From Xylocopa sonorina (lineage: Eukaryota; Arthropoda; Insecta; Hymenoptera; Apidae): 64,000 nucleotides of DNA. The notes under the pieces are model-generated. The model was not told the origin of the DNA. It worked only from the letters and a program-made list of their open reading frames with translations, and did no database searches. The translations under genes were made by a program, and so were the position numbers. Shown here in pieces: positions 48,601 through 57,385 of the stretch (position 1 is the first letter of the stretch; each line of letters opens with the position of its first letter). Where the stretch lies: assembly GCF_050948175.1 (NCBI RefSeq), contig NC_135205.1, positions 7,043,795 to 7,107,794 on the forward strand, read 5' to 3'.

Positions 48601-50960
48601 GTTAACCATTTACTTTTATTTACGATACGAAGTTCAGCAAGAAACCGATTCGAGCGATATCGATCGGCCGATCGATCGATTGCTTGCCGCACGTGGATAC
48701 GATAAGGATACGAAATCTGCTCGATCGAAATTGTGTCATTGAAACGATGATTACGCGATACGGTTTGCCGTGCAACTAAATTATCTGACAGTGACACTGG
48801 CACTTTATTGATTTATCGAATTATCTTCTTTGTACTTGATAATATACTACTACTACTACTACTACTACTAGTTAGCATTGAGACATAATAGCTCTTCTTT
48901 TAGTTCGTTCGACAAATACGCTGTACACCCAGAGATTTGATCGTTTGGACAGCAGATGTCGGGAAACTTGAACTCAGCCACGATCTTTAATTTATTAGCC
49001 AGGGACGAGACTCCTGGGTCGAGAAAATGAATAGACTCGAGTATCTTCCAACGTTCAGAGTCTCACGTATCTACCACGTATAGCCGTATTATACCACCCG
49101 TAATATTTCAGTCGACAGGATTTTAGTATTTTAATATATATTTCCCATTGTTAAATACGCCTAAGAAAATTTATATAATAGTAGTAATTTTGTTACAAGA
49201 TTAAAGTTGAATTTGATAAACTGGTTTATCGAATAAATGCGGGAACAGAAGTTGTTTTAGTAACATTTAATCGATTTCTCGATAAATATGCAATTTTCGT
49301 AGTTTCATAAGCTCGACGTATCTACCTTTCGACAGAAATATTTGCTAAATATTTTGTGTCCTACGTAATAACGTTGGAATGTTAATTACGTAAATAAAAG
49401 TGAATGGAACGTAAATAAATTCAGCAGTGGCGATAAATGCAAAGAATAATTCCGGCACAGAAAAGAACGAACAATAAATATTGTATATAAATAAATACAT
49501 CACTGTGTGCACTCGTTCTTATCTACGCTTAAACAAATATCTGCGTCAATAGATAAATAGCGCGATACTACAAAGTACTATCTCTCTAACCCTAGCCACG
49601 AAAGCACTCGTTACAGATTTCTAACACGATAAACTGTAACAAGTTTTTAGACGGTTATTTTACTCGAATGGACCGCGTACAGGTAGCTGGACACGGATTG
49701 CTCATCGATGGTTTATCGCGCAGATTTAACCCTTTCGGTAGCAAGCGCCACTGTACTGGCTTCCCTGCAAACCATGATCTGGCAACAAGCATCACTACAG
49801 TGGCTTCCCTCTAGTCTATAGAGAACGCTTTAGGACTGAACGCGACGATAATGGCTTCCCTGGTGACCATGCTCTGGGACCAACCGCTACATTTAGCGTA
49901 CCTCCTTACGGGAGAATTACGGATTAAATCACTCACCGAATGATCTTTCTTCTGTTGTTACTATGAACCATCGTGGCCATCTCTGGATCGACTTTAGTCA
50001 GCTCCTCGTAGAGTTCGTCGTTACTCTTGGTAGTCGAACGATCCAATTCGACTTTGGCTTTTTTCGGATACGTCAGGCCTTCGATGTCTGCGTCGGACTC
50101 GGCCTTCGCGATGAGTATTTGCCAGAGGAGGGACTCGATGTAATAGTTGGTGCCACCGACGATGATCGGGAGCTTCTTCTTGGCCAGTAGATCGTCAATC
50201 TAATCGACGAAACGAGAATAGGAGTAGCGTTCGAGGGAGGCTAATAAGCTGAGAGGTAGACGAGAATCGAATATCGGTACTGGATAGAGGGACCGTGCCT
50301 AATAGTCAGTGTCATGGTCCACCTCGTGGTACCGTTCAGCTTCGTTCTAAAAGTGAGTTTTTACGAAGCCGTTCTTTTTCAATGCGATGTCTACAGGCGT
50401 TAGAAGCCAGTGCCTAAAATTAATCCGACTTCGAACGGCCACCACGAGAGTGGCTGTTACTATTAGTACAACCGAAAGCCAATTCCATCGTATCTGAAGC
50501 GTGTCAAACGCTCACGCGGAAACTACCCTCCCGTGAAATGTACATGTAACCCGACAGATCAGCAACGATCGGCTGCGTCGACAATTTTACGCACTGGTTA
50601 TTAATTATTACGCGACGGCGATGGTATGGCGGCGATACTGCATTCCACGGACGGTTTTTCCTTTCCCGTTTCTGGTTTTCGCGCACTGATATCGCTCGAC
50701 GGTCGTTTACTTTCCAACGAGCGTTCGCCGCTTGTAATACAACGAATTGCGAAATGCAGCTGGCTTTTTGTTAGAAGGAACGAACGCAAGAACGGATGTT
50801 GAAAGAAAGGAGATATTACAATCGGTAGGGCCATGTTCCTGAATTGCAACACCGTGAAACTAGGGTTCAAGGGGTCTACAATGTCCAACATGTGATGCGG
50901 CGCCATTGCCTTTTCCTGTTCTGTTACTTTCGCGGTGATGATATCCAGCCCTTTGTACAC
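12523..50960 (-). CDS. TRIT1: tRNA dimethylallyltransferase (TRIT1), 5'-partial, 8 exons
   Basis: The coding sequence is the join of 50960-50820, 50199-49937, 35791-35656, 19859-19744, 13636-13540, 13122-13009, 12937-12752 and 12651-12523 on the minus strand. It gives 393 residues and a TGA stop. The family transfers a dimethylallyl group from DMAPP to N6 of A37 in tRNAs reading UNN codons, in cytosol and mitochondria. Seen: YKGLDIITAK (2-11), APHHMLDIVDP (20-30), GGTNYYIESLLW (62-73), VDPEMA (117-122), GGPLRY (about 163-168), VLDERLESRVDAML (182-195), GIFQSIGFKEF (226-236), and a zinc finger C350-C353-H366-H372 followed by a lysine-rich tail. Family members are usually about 430-470 residues. 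The missing 40 or so N-terminal residues (P-loop, then ...SADSMQ) are not found above 50,960 and should lie beyond the window. All introns are GT-AG and every phase closes, so this is an intact gene and not a retrocopy. The identification is near certain; the exact ends rest on splice-site reading only. Confidence 0.95.
12652..12751 (-). other. TRIT1: TRIT1 intron, 100 bp, inside the zinc finger
   Basis: The intron runs from gtaatt to ttttttag in phase 0, AT-rich, with no feature of its own. It separates the first cysteine of the zinc finger from the second. Confidence 0.9.
12752..12937 (-). CDS. TRIT1: TRIT1 exon (residues 290-351), first half of zinc finger
   Basis: The exon begins after the acceptor gatcgcag with MPLIYELDCTDTSQWNSRVY, EPAVAIIEAAMRG and a polar linker. 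It ends KKRHYCN. The Met at its start is internal, because the phase-0 junction with CPDRQ matches the family's P.VY.L...D...W....EPA pattern. It is 186 bases, 62 codons. Cys350 is the first zinc ligand. The donor gtaatt is weak but lies exactly where the C2H2 motif is completed by the next exon. Confidence 0.94.
12938..13008 (-). other. TRIT1: TRIT1 intron, 71 bp
   Basis: The intron runs from gtaccc to gatcgcag. It is short, near the usual insect minimum, and not a multiple of three, so retention would shift the frame ahead of the zinc finger. Confidence 0.9.
13009..13122 (-). CDS. TRIT1: TRIT1 exon (residues 252-289)
   Basis: After the acceptor cgctttcag it reads GEQLLQQGINDLKLVTKRYA, then KKQEKWITNRLIRCPDRQ. 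The pattern LK..T.RYA..Q..W...R is the conserved tRNA-contacting helix of the family. It is 114 bases, 38 whole codons, with phase 0 at both ends. The donor is gtaccc, a weak site that relies on the preceding CAG. The following intron is only 71 bases, which is ordinary for insects. Confidence 0.94.
13123..13539 (-). other. TRIT1: TRIT1 intron, 417 bp
   Basis: The intron runs from gtgagc to ctttcag. It holds a GA/CT tract at 13381-13425 and two copies of ACGACGTTGCAG (13481-13492 and 13510-13521) near the donor. No coding signal is seen. Confidence 0.88.
13381..13425. repeat. CT microsatellite
   Basis: Mixed CCTC followed by (CT)n. It lies in the 417-base TRIT1 intron, so the pre-mRNA carries it as a purine (GA) run. 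Confidence 0.9.
13540..13636 (-). CDS. TRIT1: TRIT1 exon, GIFQSIGFKEF motif (residues 219-251)
   Basis: The exon follows the acceptor tttacattacag. It completes Thr219 and reads SADYTTGIFQSIGFKEFHAY, then LLLPEEKKREKK. GIFQSIGFKEF corresponds to the IGY/IGF.E element of bacterial MiaA and yeast Mod5, close to the tRNA-binding channel. It is 97 bases (1 + 32 codons) and ends AAG before gtgagc. The lysine/glutamate-rich end is usual in animal members. Confidence 0.95.
14200..14265. repeat. GAGGC pentanucleotide minisatellite
   Basis: About 13 units of GAGGC, with GAGAC and GAAGC variants, fill the stretch. The repeat keeps several frames open on both strands and explains the Arg/Glu/Ala-rich or Ser/Pro-rich frames over it. 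Confidence 0.9.
16588..16693. promoter_or_regulatory. Candidate enhancer: CRE, ETS-like site, POU octamer and decamer repeat
   Basis: A full palindromic CRE (TGACGTCA, 16588-16595) is followed at once by CATCCGG (ETS-like). Then come AAGTAGGAGC (16619-16628), ATTTGCATAAT (POU octamer, 16629-16639) and a second AAGTAGGAGC (16684-16693). Known binding motifs are packed into about 105 bases of intron. Activity is inferred from motif density only. Confidence 0.35.
19744..19859 (-). CDS. TRIT1: TRIT1 exon, VLDERLESRVDAML helix (residues 181-219)
   Basis: After the acceptor attgttacag the exon reads KVLDERLESRVDAMLETG, then LVQELLDFHRRYNEQRIKSN. This is the conserved helical pair of IPP transferases, in which the LD.RL..RVD.M...GL..EL...H pattern is diagnostic. 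It is 116 bases and ends with two bases (AC) before the consensus donor gtaagt. The split Thr219 codon closes with the G of the next exon. The longer minus-strand open frame over this place (19337-19993) is in another frame and is a shadow. Confidence 0.95.
23434..23607 (+). CDS. Small open frame with strong start context, 57 codons
   Basis: The start CCACCAAAATGG is close to ideal for both insect and vertebrate initiation. The frame begins MADAVAFSEPARGVRRSSIL and stays basic to a TAA. After 30 codons a GAATAC|GTGAGA could act as a phase-0 donor, making 23434-23523 a first coding exon of a gene nested in the TRIT1 intron on the opposite strand. The surrounding DNA is CpG-rich, and AAAATGGCC also fits a Pho/YY1 site. 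No family is recognised. Confidence 0.15.
   Translation: MADAVAFSEPARGVRRSSILLKRRSRETEYVRNCSANETRPCAFHQLSRNRIKVGSC
27346..27384. repeat. Duplicated regulatory-like element, copy 1
   Basis: The copy reads GGCGTGACGTC, then GCAGGAAGTGAC, then ATCCTCG. The last 24 bases match copy 2 (28179-28214) at 22 positions. It has a CRE-like TGACGTC and an ETS core GGAAGTGA. Farther on, both copies carry GTGGC.TT..CCGG-like sequence, which suggests an older, longer duplication. Confidence 0.45.
28179..28214. repeat. Duplicated regulatory-like element, copy 2
   Basis: It starts GGCGTGATG and continues GCAGGAAGTGAC and ATCCTCG, as in the copy about 0.83 kb to the left, but three bases shorter in the middle. 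The CRE-like core is changed (TGATG) while the ETS core is kept. Confidence 0.45.
28553..28630. repeat. GGA/GAA microsatellite
   Basis: Nearly pure purine trinucleotides, a GAA block between two GGA blocks. It explains the poly-Glu, poly-Lys, poly-Ser, poly-Leu and poly-Phe frames in the neighbourhood. Confidence 0.95.
33081..33100. repeat. (CT)10 microsatellite
   Basis: Ten perfect CT units just before the longest open frame of the window. Confidence 0.9.
33112..33849 (+). other. Longest open frame in the window (245 codons), probably not coding
   Basis: The frame runs through a CpG-rich patch inside the 15.8 kb TRIT1 intron. Its composition (Arg, Ser and Lys rich, no hydrophobic core pattern, no motif I know) resembles translated CpG-rich DNA. 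A CT repeat lies just upstream at 33081-33100. It is listed because it is the longest frame and opposite in strand to TRIT1, so a nested gene or non-coding RNA is possible. Confidence 0.1.
35656..35791 (-). CDS. TRIT1: TRIT1 exon, insert domain (residues 136-180)
   Basis: This exon was found by looking for the piece missing between RKIIR and VLDERL. It follows the acceptor cctttacag. One base completes Arg135, then it reads SLEVFEQHGVTHSELLRAQR, GGCELGGPLRY and NSILLWLRCDK. These match the family pattern RSLQVFE...HS..L...GGPL.....C.LWL..D. It is 136 bases (1 + 45 codons) and ends AAG before gtaagc, in phase 0. It sits alone between introns of 14.1 and 15.8 kb. Confidence 0.93.
40220..40246. 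repeat. (AGC)9 microsatellite
   Basis: Nine perfect AGC units. In one plus frame they follow ATGATGAATCAT and end in ACCGCCGCGAAGGGTTAA, a tiny Ser-run frame; no support for coding use. Confidence 0.95.
41252..41295. repeat. A22 tract inside a perfect 7-base GC inverted repeat
   Basis: GGCGGGC (41252-41258) and GCCCGCC (41289-41295) are exact reverse complements. They flank ACCAAACC and 22 adenines (41267-41288). In the sense of TRIT1 this would read as a hairpin with a U-rich loop. No terminator-like role is expected in an intron; it may also be the poly(A) tail of an old retroposed fragment. Confidence 0.5.
47913..47942. repeat. GA microsatellite
   Basis: About 15 GA units with one interruption, in the 14.1 kb TRIT1 intron. 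Confidence 0.9.
48845..48870. repeat. (TAC)n microsatellite
   Basis: Between eight and nine perfect TAC units in AT-rich intron sequence. Confidence 0.9.
49757..49883. repeat. Degenerate repeat built on TGGCTTCCCT
   Basis: TGGCTTCCCT occurs at 49757-49766, 49801-49810 and 49852-49861. The first and third copies continue with ACCATG.TCTGG after four further bases. Before the array is TTTAACCCTTTCGGTAGCAA. It lies within 200 bases of the 49937 exon donor, on its intron side. It may be a decayed satellite or transposon fragment. Confidence 0.5.
49937..50199 (-). CDS. TRIT1: TRIT1 exon with GGTNYY motif (residues 48-135)
   Basis: The exon starts after the acceptor tcgattag with IDDLLAKKKLPIIVGGTNYY, the signature stretch of eukaryotic tRNA isopentenyltransferases, followed by IESLLW. 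The middle (about residues 74-105) is a polar, variable insert. The end has LYEELTKVDPEMATMVH and NNRRKIIR. It is 263 bases, 87 codons plus two bases, ending CG before the strong donor gtgagt. The split Arg135 codon is completed by the A that opens the exon at 35,791. Confidence 0.95.
50200..50819 (-). other. TRIT1: TRIT1 intron, 620 bp
   Basis: The intron runs from gtaata to gattag. No repeat or coding signal stands out. The donor is weak, so retention is possible. Confidence 0.88.
50820..50960 (-). CDS. TRIT1: TRIT1 exon, first visible (residues 1-47)
   Basis: The exon follows the acceptor tcatttacag and opens with GTG TAC AAA, giving VYKGLDIITAK. In the family this comes directly after SADSMQ, so the exon boundary falls between Gln and Val in phase 0. 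It continues with APHHMLDIVDP and FTVLQFRNMALPI. The paired histidines and the DIVDP turn belong to the conserved substrate-binding region of IPP transferases. The exon is 141 bases, 47 whole codons. The donor gtaata lacks G at +5, a weak site, but the next exon resumes the conserved protein exactly in frame. The open frame running on at both sides (50601-51254) is intron read-through. Confidence 0.93.
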
Positions 50961-51390
50961 CTGTAAATGAACAGGAACATTCACATACCTTCGAAACGTC
51001 CGCAACGAATAAATTATATTAAATACTCTAAAGCAAGGAGTTGATTCGCTCGTCTCATCTGCGAATAGGCAGTTCGATCGAACCGAAACGTCGGAACAGC
51101 TGCGCGATCCTATTGACAGTGGAACGAAGTCGAAGATAAATGAAACGTAGAAAGCCAAATCAGGAAACGTCAAAGCCCGCATCCCGGCAGTTATCAGTGT
51201 CACCGAGCCAGTTTTCCGTCGGGTCATTTCATCCTTTCCTCTGATAACTGTCACTGTAGCACGACGATGTTAACTAAATGAAATCGCGGGAAGTGGTTAA
51301 CGGGCGGATCTTTCTTATCTTCGACACACGTTCGACACACGTCTCTTTGCACAAGAAAGGAGGCAAAATCGAACCTTAGCGAACAAGTCC

Positions 51391-51427
51391 CCTCTCTCTC
51401 TCTCTCTCTTTCACACACACACACACT
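51391..51427. repeat. Compound (CT)n-(CA)n microsatellite
   Basis: A CT run of about 20 bases passes into a CA run of about 16 bases, some 430 bases upstream of the first visible TRIT1 exon in its transcription direction. Confidence 0.9.
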
Positions 51428-54400
51428 CTTATCTGTTAAAGATGTATCAAATGTTCGTTCAAACTCTTTTATTAGACTGTGAAAGAGTTAACGCCTACAT
51501 TACAAGTCTAGACGAAAATAATCGTGCCCATTCCTTATCGTTTTCATCGTGTCGGACGTTTTCCAATCATTGACGCGAAAATTACGGTGCGACAAACTGC
51601 AGTTCATTAATTAACTGTGCAAATATAAATGGTCTGCGCAGCGTTAAATCGTGCGTGCACCTTTCGTGCCGCTAAAAACAGCTTTTCGCTCCTGAAATTA
51701 GGGGAACTAACAGCATTTTCGTTTCGTCTCGATGAAGATTGACCAACTCATTTGGCACACGAAACAACCCGTTTCACTCCTTTCCTTCTCTCTCCCCTTT
51801 CCCCAGAGAAATGCACACGAAAGTAACAAGAACGAAAGGTACTTCGACCAGCTTCTTTGCTTCGAGTACAAGCAAGATCCACCGACCAAATGAATAGTCT
51901 TCTTTTTTTCGAAGCAGTGCTACAGACTCTCTACCCGTTTGTTTTATCGGATCGGTAATATCGTTTGGCAAGAATTAATTTAATTAATCCATTAATAAAA
52001 GATTAACATAAAAGATAACATCGGTGGACGATGGAGCAACGCGTAATCGTAAAGTGACAACTCGTCAAACAGGAATTTCCGTCTTCCAGATTAATCGTAA
52101 CATCTTTCTCCCGACTTCTTGAAACGTTCTCATACCCTTCCAGAGGGAACATTCTCCCGCGCCTGGCCTGAATATTGTCCCAGCGCAAAAATTTTGTATC
52201 TTATGTCCTCGATGTTCCGTTAAGTTACGCTATATCACTGCCCGAACAAACAGGTTTTCGATGTTACGGTTCGCGCCTGGGTAACTCGAATGACCAAGTT
52301 TTCAACCTTCATTAACCTTTTTTATCAACGTCTTATTGGATCGAGTTTCGATGTGAAATCCCTTAAGGGGACATTCGTTCGAAGGTGCACGAAAAATGGC
52401 CACTTCTTATGAATATCTTTCCATCACCGTTGAACGGTGTTTCGTATTCGAGAAAGAAGAAGAACCGATAGATGAATACAGAAGCAAATATTCCACTGCC
52501 GGAAGTTTGTTTGTACTTGGCCGGTGCTTCGGCAGAAAGCGTAATGATAAAGCAAACGGAAAAAGAAAGTAAAGAAGGCTGGGTAACACGTGGACGAAGC
52601 ATCAGCACGGTTCAAGGAGAGAAATCGAGCAACGGCCGCTACCTTTTATTAACGAAATTAGGAACTATTACGTACTAACCGATGTCGCTGTATTCTCCAC
52701 CGGTTGAATGGTTTCCTTGTTTTTTTTCTCTTTCTTTTTTATTCCTTTTTGTAACCTACGTAAAGTAATAAAAACAACAAATGTATAAAATTCTTCCAAA
52801 GCATCCAATAAATACAATACAATTTCAAAATCCAACGTTACTTCTTCGTTTAGACGAACGATGTGCAGTACCAAATTTGGGCTCGCGAGAATCATTAATG
52901 GTATTTCTAAATTAGCAACCAATTTAAGAGTTACAGGCTGTGTTTCTTAATATAGGCAGAATGTAGTAGGATATACTTGTCCAAACACACCACTCACGAT
53001 CAGTATATTAACGATAACGCAAACATAGTAAAAAAGATGTTAAAACACAGCTAATTGCATTACACGGGGAGATTAATGAAGATGAATAAGCAACCTACTA
53101 ACTAACTTCCAAATAATTATTAGAGAAATCCGACTCGCGAAGGAACATTGACCCTTTACGTAATCCTGATCGCGTTATCTTAAAATCGGGTGTACTTTAT
53201 TCGAAAAAATCATCGACTCGTCGGCTTTCCCCGAGGAACCGAGAAACATCCTCGGACAACGATTCGAGTCGCCGTCGTCGTCTTAAAATGTTAACCGTAA
53301 CCCATTTCCAGACGCCCAGACTGACCATCACCATACTGGTTCACCTCGCGTCTCGCCAGCTCTGAACCGTTCAGAAAACGTTCACTGACTTTTACATAAC
53401 GCGACGGGAGGAAAAACCATCGAGTAATTTTCGAATCGCTGATATTGAATTTGAAACGCGATCACCACCCACGGTTATACAATAACTCTAATATACATAG
53501 AACGAACCGGTCTACCTGACAAGATTCTAGTGGAACACCGGAGGAGCAGCCCGGAAACGATCGGCCAATTAGAAGAGAAACGTAATGCATCCGCGATGGT
53601 GCAACCATCGCTCCAGTCGGAGGAGGAAGTTCGCGCGTCGCATGATTTATCGATATCGCCTCCGAGGCAAGAGAGACCTCCCAGCTGAACTGGGGCCGCA
53701 ATCATCCGAGTAACCAGTGAACAACGCGGCAATTACGCTGAATGCGTAGTCGATCATTCGCCGATCGAATCCGTGCGTGCAACTTTGTAAAGGATATCAG
53801 CGGGAGTCCGCGATATAAAGCTGCTCCTCTTCTGGTTAAACGAGAAATGGGTTACATTTCTTTCGTCGACGGAAGGGAAAGAGATACCTTGACAGTTTTA
53901 AAACTCCGTAATACTGGCTCGATTATTATTCATGAGCACTACATCCGGATCGTGCATATTACATTCACTAATTTGCATTATCTTTCGAAGACACTCGCGT
54001 CAATGGAACTTAATGTAAATTTGATTCGAGGAGGAAAACTCGGTTGCTTAAAAATCAAATATTATACGGTACCAACGGCGTGTCCATGTTCTAACGTTTC
54101 CTCCGCGGTTCACGTGCGGTACGAGTTTAACGAGACTGGATTTTTAATAAAACTGCGATGCGAATTTTGTTGGTTAATATCGAATTAACGAGCAATTAAA
54201 TCCCAGCCTAGTCCGTAGAAGGGCAGAGAGTTCGAGGTTCGAACGATTCTGATTGGCGGAATTTAAAATAAACCGAGTTCCCGTCAGATCGTTATGAAAG
54301 AGGCGGGGTTCCTTTATAAGGGTGCCGTGCCACTTGCCAAAGTTCGATCGTGAAGGGTCAATAAATCAGCAAAGGAAAGGGTCCACGTGGAATACTTAAT

Positions 54401-56452
54401 CAGTAGAAAAGGCAGCTCCTCGCATAGCGGCACGTCGGTTTCTAACTTCAATTGCGCCGGCGTTAGAATTATTTAGGCGCGTTCAGTGGACGTGTCGTTC
54501 ACGAAATATGTATTCGGAACATATCCGAAAGGATGTGCCAATGTGCTTCGCGGGGAAGGATGCCGCGATAACATTCGCGACTTCCTCGAACCTTGACTGG
54601 GTCAGACCCAACGACGCCGTTCGAATCCAGTGGAAATTTTAATATTCATCAAACACGCGACTAGCCGGAGCTACGTGTACCTTCAAAGACCCGCGCCGCT
54701 CCGATCGGTTAGATACCCTTTCTTGGCACCGACCAAACCCGAAACTTCGTTTCCAATTGAATGGAATTTTTATGAGAGACCTCTCCTTGCTCTCCTTCCG
54801 CCGTTCCGCCTCCTACTGTTACTCTCCCTCCAACCAACCAAAAATTATTATATACAGTGTAATACGTATGTGGTTTACGTTTACGTGCAACCGAGGGTAA
54901 ATGTCGTCCGTGAGCGTGCACGCCAGCCTTTTAAGCGACATTCGTTGCGCGTTTAAACAAGCAAAGTGCACTCGAGGACCCGTTCCAGCTCCTTCTCGAT
55001 GCGCCGTAGAAACTTTTCGAAGATGCGGCATTTCTTTGTCGGCGGATTTTTTCATTTTTTCCAGCCGACAGGCTCGACTCCGGCCGCGAGTCATTCCCCG
55101 GTTAGAAAGGGGCGAGCAACAACGATAATGAATCACACGGGTGAACGTACCGGCGCTTTTCTTTACGAGTTAAACCATCGCGCGTGTGCCAACGTATTAG
55201 CGAAATAATTGGCGATAAATTTCGAGAAATATCAGTCCCGGAGGTATGCGCCAATGTATAGAACGAACGGCGCTCGAAAGAAATTAACATTCGACGCGAG
55301 ATCATTTTTACACGCTCCTCGATCGTAAAAACGCGCCCTCGTTTATGTTACGAGCGTGTTTATTTAATATCGTTTTATGAAAACGCTCGATCGAATGCTT
55401 CCTGCTCTTGATAGTCAAGATGGCGTCGAGACGCGGTTCGAGGTAAATCGGAGTCGGTAGAAAAGGGAGTTTTTCACTCTCTAATCGGAGATTAATCTCC
55501 GGGTATGACAACGAGAAACAGGTCCGGGTCTTGTAGGAAGCGGATCGAGACCCTTGAAGTATTCCGGCAGGGTCGTACGGGTTTAGGGTACCTGGACGAA
55601 AACTGGTCCAGGGAAGAGGAATGGCGCATACAAACGATCTCGTCTCCACTCTCTCCTCGAGGCGGTGCGGTACAATCGGCTGCCCTCCTCCTCTCTCGTT
55701 CCATCTTCGCTCGACCATTATCTCCGACCTCTTCCTTTCGCCGATCACCACCAGCCTCCTCCCTTTGCCAGCATCAACGGAATTAATCGTACAGCTACGT
55801 ATCGGGCATTAGAGTTTCTCGCGTCATCCTCTTATCAAGTTTGAAAAAACCGGTCCTCGGTGGATCCACGCACCATCGCCTCCGTTCGTAAAAGTACATA
55901 TTACCAGACTCGCAGGACAGTTTTCGTATACCTTTGATACTGCTTTCATTCAACGTCCCCTTCGTAGAACGGATTAATAAACTTCCAGATCACGCAATCG
56001 ATCCAATATTTTGCAATATACCGATTACTCGATGACCCTGCCGTTTACGGCTAATACTCGGAGAAACCGATTAATATTCGTTGACGTCGATCGCTCGACC
56101 GATACGTTTCCACCGATTTCTATTAATTCCACTTACGATAAGGAGAATTAGCAGATACTGATCCGAAATGAGATCGAGGTAAATGAAATTCTTTTAATAC
56201 AGACCGGCTAAACTGCTCTCTCGCTGCTACCGTGATATTGTTTCTTTCTAAAAATATACCGGAAAGACTTAATCAAGAAACAGATGTGTGCCGGGCTCTG
56301 ACGCCAATTCAAATATCCAAAGACGATCGCGGGCCCTAGAGCGAGCCCAAGAGCACCGTAACGGCATGCTTGGCTCCAAAAATGGAAGATAACTATGCCT
56401 GATATCGTGCAGTTGCAACCGGCTGCGTAACAGTACACACGGTGCACGCAGA

Positions 56453-56498
56453 CCGGCCATTAGCATCGCAAAATGTTGCTAATCATCGTAAACGTTAA
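56453..56498. repeat. 46-base paired element, copy 1
   Basis: It begins CCGGCCATTAGCATC and ends ATCGTAAACGTTAA. It aligns without gaps to 57340-57385 with 38 of 46 identical positions, the differences concentrated in the middle. The conserved ends contain a Pho/YY1-like GCCAT, a TAAT and a forkhead-like GTAAAC. Confidence 0.55.
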
Positions 56499-57339
56499 CC
56501 ATACTAACTGCTGGATCGCTCCATCGACCTCGAACGTTCCGATGAGACGCGGTGCTTCCTTCTTCGTTTTCATAAGCTAGGGAATCGTTTGAATTAGACT
56601 TCATAGAACGTTACACGAGCTAGAAATATTTAAGAGCATCGTCAAACTTTGATTGTTCTCGCGATTCGGAATAAAAGTATGTTTCCATTGTTCCGCGAAA
56701 CCGGCGGAACGTTAATAGTACCGGCGAAGCACCGAGATTCTGTGACGGGTAAGTTTAAAGGCCCTAAATTATCGAAGCCTCCAACTGTCAAAACTTTCAA
56801 CTCGGCTAACTCTGCGCCTCCTAAACCTTGTATCTTACGATGTTCCATTATACGAAGAAGCACCCGGCAACTTCTCCATCTCGTTGTCGGGACCCCGTGC
56901 TCCTCGAGGAGCAAGAAATTTGAAAAGCAAATGACGCGATGCCAAACGAAGCTAGTCTTTCGAACCGCACCGGTTCCTGCCATTTTCGACGTAGATACTT
57001 GGAAGATCGATACGATCGAAGAGAAGAGAAGAGAAGAGATCGAAAGAAAGTCAATGATATAATGAAAAGCCAGCAGCCGGGAGGAGAGAAAGGAAAGAGT
57101 CTGGAGGAAGAAAGAAAAAAAGAGAGAAAGTCATGCGATGAACGAAAAACGAAACCTTCGCATACCACGCCGGCTCACGGAAGATTAAGATCATTTCTTG
57201 GTGAACGTGGCGCGGTGGACGAGCCACGGCGAGCTCATTCCAGCCAGCCAGTGTGAACCGAACGTAAAACGAAAGAGATACAAAGCAAACTTGTCCCAGA
57301 CCCCTTCACGTGCCCGTTCCTGCCAACCTACCAAACGGC

Positions 57340-57385
57340 CCGGCCATTAGCATCACGGATTCCTACTAATTATCGTAAACGTTAA
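57340..57385. repeat. 46-base paired element, copy 2
   Basis: Same length and orientation as 56453-56498, with identical 15-base start and 13-base end. No similarity is obvious outside the 46 bases, so this is not simply a large recent duplication. Confidence 0.55.

Larger units (their letters stand above)
35792..49936 (-). other. TRIT1: TRIT1 intron, 14.1 kb
   Basis: The intron runs from gtgagt to cctttacag. It holds an AGC microsatellite at 40.22 kb, an A22 tract inside a GC stem at 41.25-41.30 kb, a GA tract at 47.91 kb, a TAC microsatellite at 48.85 kb and the TGGCTTCCCT repeats at 49.76-49.88 kb. The part at 48.3-49.7 kb is AT-rich. No coding exon is recognised. Confidence 0.85.

Noticed and set aside
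50601..51254. 217-codon frame taken as one exon
   Set aside because: Only 50820-50960 matches the tRNA isopentenyltransferase family. The flanks read through a clear acceptor and a donor.
53742..54188. 148-codon plus-strand frame
   Set aside because: Reads like unselected AT/CG mixture, no splice-consistent neighbours, no recognised family.
56649..57062. 137-codon plus frame and 113-codon minus frame over the same bases
   Set aside because: Both strands open together and neither shows a motif; the 3' part is a purine-rich simple sequence.
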